Assembly: GCA_017550775.1 (NCBI GenBank)
Contig: JAFZOA010000675.1
Span: 1 to 10,071, forward strand
Direction: 5' to 3'
DNA: 10,071 nt
Origin: Ruminiclostridium sp.
Lineage (GTDB): Bacteria; Bacillota_A; Clostridia; Oscillospirales; Ruminococcaceae
The translations under genes were made by a program, and so were the position numbers. Under the pieces are notes generated by a model. The model saw nothing but the letters and a program-made list of their open reading frames with translations. It was not told where the DNA came from and did no database searches. The stretch's first letter is position 1, and every line of letters begins with the position of its first letter. Of the stretch, positions 1 through 7,100 are shown piece after piece.

Positions 1-1185
1 GCGGAAACCGCGCAGCTTCACCATGTTGTCGATACGTCCGAGGATATCGTAGTCCCCGTCGGCATTGAGCACAGCCCTGTCTCCGGTGTGATACCACGTC
101 TCGCCGTCCAGCACCGTCCATTTTTTCGCGGTAAGCTCCGGCTGCTTCCAGTACTGCCGTGACATGAAAGCGTTTGATATCAGCAGCTCTCCCGCTTCTC
201 CGGGCTTCACCGGCTTCATCGTTTCGTCCGCGATCATTGCCTTTGTATTGACAAACGGCTTTCCGACGAGAATACGCGTCTCGTCCCCGTATATCTTTTT
301 CGACAGTACGCCGCTCGTCTCCGTGCTGCCGTAGCTGTCTATCAGAAAGTTCCCGGGAACAGCCGCCCGGAAATTTCTCAGCTTCTCACCGGCGGCGAAT
401 ACGAATATGCCGCCGATATCGTAATCCTCCGCGAGTATAGCCGCGAGTCCGGAAGGCACAAAAATATGGTTTATGCGCTGCTCCATCAGGAATCTATGCA
501 GGTAACCTGTATCGCTGCGTGCCTCCTCCGGAGCTATACAGACCGTGCCGCCCTTTGACAGCGGGCCGAGCATGAACATCTGCGTTCCCACGAAGGAAAA
601 GCTTGTGATGACACCGGAACGGGTCTCTTCGTCCATTTCCGCACCCTCATGTATATTCATCCAGTCCACGATATGCAGCAGCATTCTGTGGATATGCAGT
701 ACGCCCTTTGGCTTTCCGGTGGTGCCGGATGTATAAAGGAGCATGGCGGGGGAACCCTCGGTCAGAGAATCGCAGCAGACCTCCTTCTGTTCGTCCGCGG
801 GCGGTTCGTCCATAAAAATGACTTTTTCTGCCGGAAAGCCGAGGGGCTTTTGTTCCCACAGTTCCCGCATGGTCAGTATCGCCTTTGCTCCGGAGTCCTC
901 CAGCATATACGTCAGGCGTTCCGTCGGATATCCGGAATCAAAGGGAATGAACACAGCCCCCGCCCGGAAAGCCGAGACCGCTCCGAGCAGTATCTCCTTC
1001 GTGTACGGCACATAGACCGCAACAGCGTCTCCCGCTCCGACTCCGAGTGCCGAAAGCACGCGGGAGAAAGACGCGCTCAGCGTTTCCATTTGCGCGTAGC
1101 TGATCTCTCCGCGCGGGTCGGTCACCGCAGCTTTGTCGGGAAACCGGGTCGCGTATTCCGTTATCCGTTCATGGAACAGCTTCAT
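1..1185 (-). CDS. Stand-alone adenylation (AMP-binding) enzyme, C-terminus off the left edge
   Basis: Member of the ANL (acyl/aryl-CoA synthetase and NRPS adenylation) superfamily: it should activate a carboxylic acid as an acyl-AMP and pass it to a thiol (carrier protein or CoA). 395 codons are visible. The A3 P-loop YTSGTTGKPKG is at residues 151-161, the A5 motif DSYGSTET at 283-290, A7 YHTGD at 365-369 and A8 GRIDNMVKLRGFR at 383-395, where the window ends; the A10 lysine and any carrier domain would lie outside. The A2-type stretch FIPFDSGYPTERL is NRPS-like, whereas YGSTET is more like acyl-CoA ligases. The A4 region reads FSFVGTQMF (196-204) and has no aspartate at the place equivalent to GrsA Asp235, so a non-alpha-amino acid substrate is likely. 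The start ATG overlaps the NRPS stop codon (ATGA) and has a perfect GGAGGAG seven bases upstream. The true substrate is not known. It may be the first part of a longer protein. Confidence 0.93.
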   Translation of the reverse strand, partial: MKLFHERITEYATRFPDKAAVTDPRGEISYAQMETLSASFSRVLSALGVGAGDAVAVYVPYTKEILLGAVSAFRAGAVFIPFDSGYPTERLTYMLEDSGAKAILTMRELWEQKPLGFPAEKVIFMDEPPADEQKEVCCDSLTEGSPAMLLYTSGTTGKPKGVLHIHRMLLHIVDWMNIHEGAEMDEETRSGVITSFSFVGTQMFMLGPLSKGGTVCIAPEEARSDTGYLHRFLMEQRINHIFVPSGLAAILAEDYDIGGIFVFAAGEKLRNFRAAVPGNFLIDSYGSTETSGVLSKKIYGDETRILVGKPFVNTKAMIADETMKPVKPGEAGELLISNAFMSRQYWKQPELTAKKWTVLDGETWYHTGDRAVLNADGDYDILGRIDNMVKLRGFR

Positions 1186-4100
1186 GATCTGTCTCCTCCG
1201 AAATAGCCTTTCTGTTTCAGTTTAGCCACGAACTGCCGTATGTAGGCAACGCCGGTCTCCGGCCATGAAAATCCGAGACGCTCCAATATCTGCATTGTGA
1301 GGGAATTGTCGCAGCTCTCCGGACCGACCGGCCGGGTGTTGTCGCCGCTGTCATAGGCGGCAAGGCTGCTTACCGCCTCGCGCTTTTTCTCGTCGGAAAG
1401 AGCTTCGTGAAGCGCACCTGCAAACTCCTCTGGCTCAGCGCCGCGAACCGGATATCCCTCTTCGTTGAGAGCACGCACCACATCGCTTATGAGCGGGCGG
1501 TGAGGATTGAGCGGAATGAAGCAGATGCAGTCGTCCGGAGTTCCGGCGAGAGCGATCACCGCCTTAGCAATGCTGTCGATAGGCGAAAACTCCACGTTCA
1601 GATCCAGCTCGTCAAAGCTTACCATGCCGAGCGCCTGGAACGCCCGGAAGTTGTTCATATAGCTATTGGTTTTGTAATTGATCTGGAATTCGCCGTCCTT
1701 CGCTCTCGGAGCAAGGTTGCCCATTCGCAGTACCTTTGCGCGCAGACCGTGACCGAGTATCTCCTCATAGACATGACGCTCCGCCATGAATTTCGAATGA
1801 ACGTACTGATTATTGTCAATGATCTGACCCGAATACAGGGTGTGCTCGTCAAAGCGGAAGCTCATCGGCGACACGCCGTTCTCCAGGTCTCCGGCAACGC
1901 TTCCGGTGGAAATATGTACCAGACGTGCGTTATTTTTTTCGCACCACGCGGTAAGGCTGCGGACGGAGTTAACGTTTGCGCGCTCGATCTCGTCTCCGCG
2001 GGCAAAATGCTTGACGCTTGCCGCGCAGTTGATAACGGTCATATCCGCGCTGGGAGCCGCAAATGACATAAGCGAACCGGGTTCCGTTGCGTCGCCCTCG
2101 ATCACGGAGATCCTCGTGCCGAAGAGCCCGGAATAGTCGTCATTGAAATAGTACCGCAACAGCGACAAGAGACGTTCCTGTCCGCTCTGATCTTTTCCGG
2201 GGCGGACGAAGCAGAAGATGCGGCTGTCATGATCTGTTATAAGCTCATGGAGAACATGGCTGCCGAGATAGCCCGTCGCGCCCAGAAGCAGCACATCGTT
2301 CAGCGGGTTTTGTTTTCCGCTTCGGAATGCCTTGACAGTGTTGCGGCTGAGCAGCTCGTGTATTTTGCTGTAGTCATACCCGTCTCTGCCGATCTCCGGT
2401 GCTGTCTGCGCGTCGGTTTCCGACGGTATTCCGGCGGGCTTGGCTGTATTGCCTTCGCGTTCGTCTATGAAAGCCGCCATAGCTCTCGGTGTGGGATAGC
2501 CGAAAACATCGTTATAAACTATGCTGTAACCCGCTTTTTCGGCTGCTATGACTACCTTCATAGCAAGTATTGAGCTGCCGCCCACATCAAAGAAGTCGTC
2601 CTCTGCGCTCATACGTTCGATACCGAGAACGCTGCCGAAAACGGCGCAGAGATCTTCCTCGGTCTTGCCCGACGGAGCAACATAGGCTGATTTTTGCAGC
2701 TTCGGCTCCGGCAGAGCCTTCTTGTCCACCTTCTGATTTACGGTAAGCGGTATTTTTTCTATCTGCATGATCGCGGCTGGAACCATATAAGCGGGCTTCT
2801 GCGTCTTGATATATTCTGTAAGCTGTGCGGTATCAAGCTCTGTATCGCAGACCACGAACGCGGCAAGGTATTTTCCGCCGCTCTCATAGTCGTAAGCCTG
2901 TACGGTCACATCGCGGACACCCGGGAAGCCGCGAATAACGCTTTCGACTTCCTTGGTCTCGATACGGAAGCCGCGTATCTTGACCTGACCGTCCTTGCGT
3001 CCGACGAACTCAACGTCTCCGTTCCTGCGGTAACGAACGATATCTCCGGTATGATACATACGGAATTCGTTGAACGGACAGGGTTCATAGACCTCGGCGG
3101 TCTTGTCGGGACGGTTGAGATATCCTCTGCTGACCTGGGGACCGGAAAGACAGTATTCTCCGGCAGCACCTGCGGGAAGTCTGTGTCCGGTCTTGTCAAG
3201 AACATAGGCGTGGATAGTGCTCATAGGCTTTCCGATAGGTATATTGGGCTCCCACGCTTTGATCGGGAAGAGGCTTACGCCGCAGCAGTTCTCCGTCGGT
3301 CCGTAGCCGTTCACAATAGTATATGACAGTCTTGACGGATCCACCGCAGGTAGCTTTTCGCCGCCCATTACCAGCATACGCAGAGTCTTCATACTCGGAT
3401 AATTCGTCAGGAACTGAACTCCGACCTGTGTCGTAAGCAGCAGCGCCGTAATGCCGACCTCGTCGAAATACCCCGCAAGGGCTCCGAGATCCATGCGTAT
3501 CTCCTCCGGGATAAGGTACACCGTGCCGCCGTTTAAGAGCGTGCAGAATACATCAGACATATTCACGTCAAATCCGAAGGAAGCGTATGCGGCGATCCTG
3601 TCATTTTGTGTGTAGAAGTCATTGCGCACGCCGTAAGCGTAGGACACTACGTTGCTGTGCTCTATCTGACAGCCCTTGGGCGTACCTGTGGAGCCAGAGG
3701 TATAAAGCAGAATGAACAGATCTTCCGGAGACTGCTCAAGATCCGCCGGCTCTTCATCTTCCATTGCGTAAAGCTCGCTTACCGTAAGCACGGGTCCTTC
3801 GTATTCATCAACGAGATCACGAAGGCTGTCCTCCGCCAGAAGCAGGCAGGCGCCGGCATCCTTTACCATGAAGTTCAGGCGCTCCTTGGGATAGCCTGGG
3901 TCGAGGGGCTCATAGGCAAGCCCCGCCTTTACCGCGGCCAGAGGAAGAATAAACACATTCTCGTTTCGCGGCACCAGTATGCTCACGACTTCTTCCTTAA
4001 GACATTCCTTTCCCGTCACCGCGCAGACATGATGACGGAGCTTTGCCGCAAGACGGTCTGTGAGCTCATCAAGCTCCCTGTAAGTATATGCTTTGTCCTT

Positions 4101-7100
4101 GAACACCGCGGCGGTCTTGTCCGGCTGAGCCTGTACGACTTTTCTGAACTTTGTAACAACGGTATCGGTCTTGTCGTAGCCGAGATCCCACGGACGGTTG
4201 TACCCGTCCAGCACCTTCCACTGCGCTTCACCGGTCAGACTTATCTCTGACATCGCCCGGCAGGTCATAAGTCCGAGCACTGCATTTCCGATGCTTTCGG
4301 CAAGACCGCGCATCATCTCCTCACTGTACAGTGCCGAATCGTATGCCACAGATATCTGCGCGTCGTCCTCCGTTCCGTTGATGAAAACGGACACAGGGAT
4401 CTTCGCGATATCCTGGCCTATAAGCTCTGTTTCGACCTGACCGAGCTTTGTACGATACTCGTTTATGACACCGATCTGATATGCGTAGGATATCGAGGGG
4501 TGGAAGTCGTACTTCGACGCGATCCGGGCAAAGGGATAGTTCTCGTTGGCAATGGTTTCCGTAAAGCCTTCCGCCGCACGGCGCACAAAGTCAGCCGTCG
4601 CTTCCTTTTTGTCGATCGGCATGACAAGAGGAAGGGTATTGACGAACATACCCAATGTGTTTCCGACCTTGAGGTTTCGTCTGCCGTTGGATATCGTAGC
4701 AATTGCTACCGTGTCCTCGCAGACATATCTTCCGAATGCGACATAGCACCCGGCAAGATACACTGCCGCCGGTGTCACGCCGATATTCCGGGCAAATCCT
4801 TTCACGGCGGCTATATCCGTCCCGACAGACACTTCCCTTTCCGCATGGATAAGCTTGTCGTCAAAAATATCCGGTATCAGCCGTGTCGCCTCTTCCGCGT
4901 TCGTCATCTGACCGGCGAAGAATTCCTCTGTTTCCGGCGCGATACTTTCCTCGGAGGCGAAGTCATAGTAGCTGTAGCTTTCCTTCTCAGGTTCCTCTCC
5001 GTCAAGCGCATTGCAGAGCTGGCTTATGAAGAGATCAACGGAAGCTCCGTCGCTTACGAGATGATGCATGTCACCAAGAAGGACAAGGCAGTCCGTTTTA
5101 ACGATCTCAAATCTGACGGCAGGTCCCTTTGCGAGATCAAACGGACGGACAAAGGCTTTCTTATGCGCCTCGTATTCATCGGGAGACAGCTCTGTGACCG
5201 GTATTTCGAGCTTAAAGCCGGGGATAGGCTCCTGAACGATCTCGTTGCCCTCGCCCGGAACAAACCGGCAGAGAATGTAGGGATGTGCATCAATGACCTT
5301 ACGCACGGCTTCTTCAAGCTTACCTGCGTCTGTTCCCTCGGGGAACCGCAAAGCCATGGGGAGGTTGTACCGTACCGAGTCTGGCTCGGCCTGACATTCG
5401 GTGTAAACGCCCTGCTGTGCGAAGGTAAGGCGGCAGGACTGTGCAGAAGCCTTCTTCCCGGAAGCAGTCTCCGGGGCAGGAGCAACGGCATTACCGTGGT
5501 CTTTGTCAAGGAAGCCCGCAAGTATATCGTTCTCAATGCTCTGTATAAAGCCTTCCGTCATCAGTCTTCGCGCGTCGAGCTGTATATTGAACCGCTTGTA
5601 GATCTGCATGGCAAGACGTATGCTTGAGATCGAGCTCAGTCCCAGATCGGCGAAGCGGTCGGTAATGCCGAAATCCGTTGTTCCGATGATATCCGAAACG
5701 AGCTTCTTCAGCTCCTGCTCAAGCAGGTTGAGCGGTATGTCTGCACAGACCTTTTCGGCAGATGTGCGTGGCTTTGGCTCAGGTCTGGGCAGAGCGCGCT
5801 TGTTGACCTTGCTGTTCTGGTTAAGCGGTATGCGGTCTATCTGCATGGTAACAGCAGGCACCATGTATGAGGGCTTGCGCTCGCGGATAAAATCATCGAG
5901 AGCGGGGATGTCCACCTCGCTGTCGGAGACCACATAGGCGGCAATGAACTTTTCGCCGGTGTTCTCATCCTCGAACGCGTGAACGGTCGCGTCCTTAATG
6001 CCCGGAAACTCGCGTATAACGCATTCTACCTCGGTAAGCTCGATACGGAAGCCGCGCACTTTGACCTGCCCGTCATTTCTGCCTATGAAGTCTATCTCTC
6101 CGTTCGGAAGCAGGCGAACTATATCGCCGGTACGGTATGCGCGCTCAAATCCCGGCTTGTCGCAGAACGGGTTCTTTATAAACGCCTTTTCGGTAAGGTC
6201 GGGACGGTTCAGGTAACCGCGTGCAACCCCTCGTCCCGCGATAAGAAGCTCGCCGGGAATGAACGGCGGCAGCCTGTTGAGGTTTTTGTCCACCACATAG
6301 CACTTGTAGTTGGTCAGAGGCTTGCCTATCGGGACGCGCTCATAAAGCCTGTCAACAAGCTTGCAAGTCGCGAGTATCGTACACTCCGTCGGACCGTACC
6401 CGTTGTAGAAAGCCGGATCTCCGGATCTCGGAGGGATCGGAACAAGCTTTTCTCCGGCGGCGGAAAGATATCTGAGCTTTTCGGTATTGGTCATCGAGTA
6501 GAACTGTCTTCCCACCTGCGTAGTCATGATCGCGTGGGTAATCCCGAGACGGTTGAACCACTTTTCCATTGCAACAAGGTCGAGCCGTATCTCTTCCTCT
6601 ATAATGCAGACGCAGGCACCTGTGGTAAGGGCGGGATACAGATCCATCATGTTCACGTCAAAGCCGTAGCTTGCGTATGATGCGACGCGGGCATTCTCGT
6701 CAAGGTCATAATATCCGCGATACCACTCTACGAAGTTCGCGAGATTGCGGTGTTCAAGCATTACTCCTTTGGGAGTGCCGGTAGAGCCGGAGGTATAGAG
6801 CAGTATGAACAGATCGGACGGGGAGACTGTTTCGGTCATCTTCTCACATTCGGGAAGAGCCGGTATATCATTCGTCAGCAGTACCTTGCCCTTGTATTCC
6901 GGTACCTTTGAAAGCAGGCTCTCGTCCGCTATAAGGAGCTTGGCGCCGGAGTCCTGCATCATAAATGTCAGGCGTTCGGTAGGGTATGACGGATCCAGCG
7001 GCTGGTATGCCGCACCCGATTTCAGCACGCCGAGAGATGCAGTGACCATGTAAGAACAGCGTGGGATAAGTATGGATACAACATCACCCCTTCCGACACC

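Noticed and set aside
649..1206. Plus-strand open frame of 185 codons
   Set aside because: Antisense to the adenylation gene, whose A2, A3 and A4 motifs are clear in the other direction; no ribosome site.
4500..5627. Long open frame (375 codons) on the plus strand
   Set aside because: It lies wholly inside C2 and T1 of the NRPS on the other strand, has no ribosome site or recognisable domain, and its arginine- and leucine-rich composition is typical of an antisense shadow.
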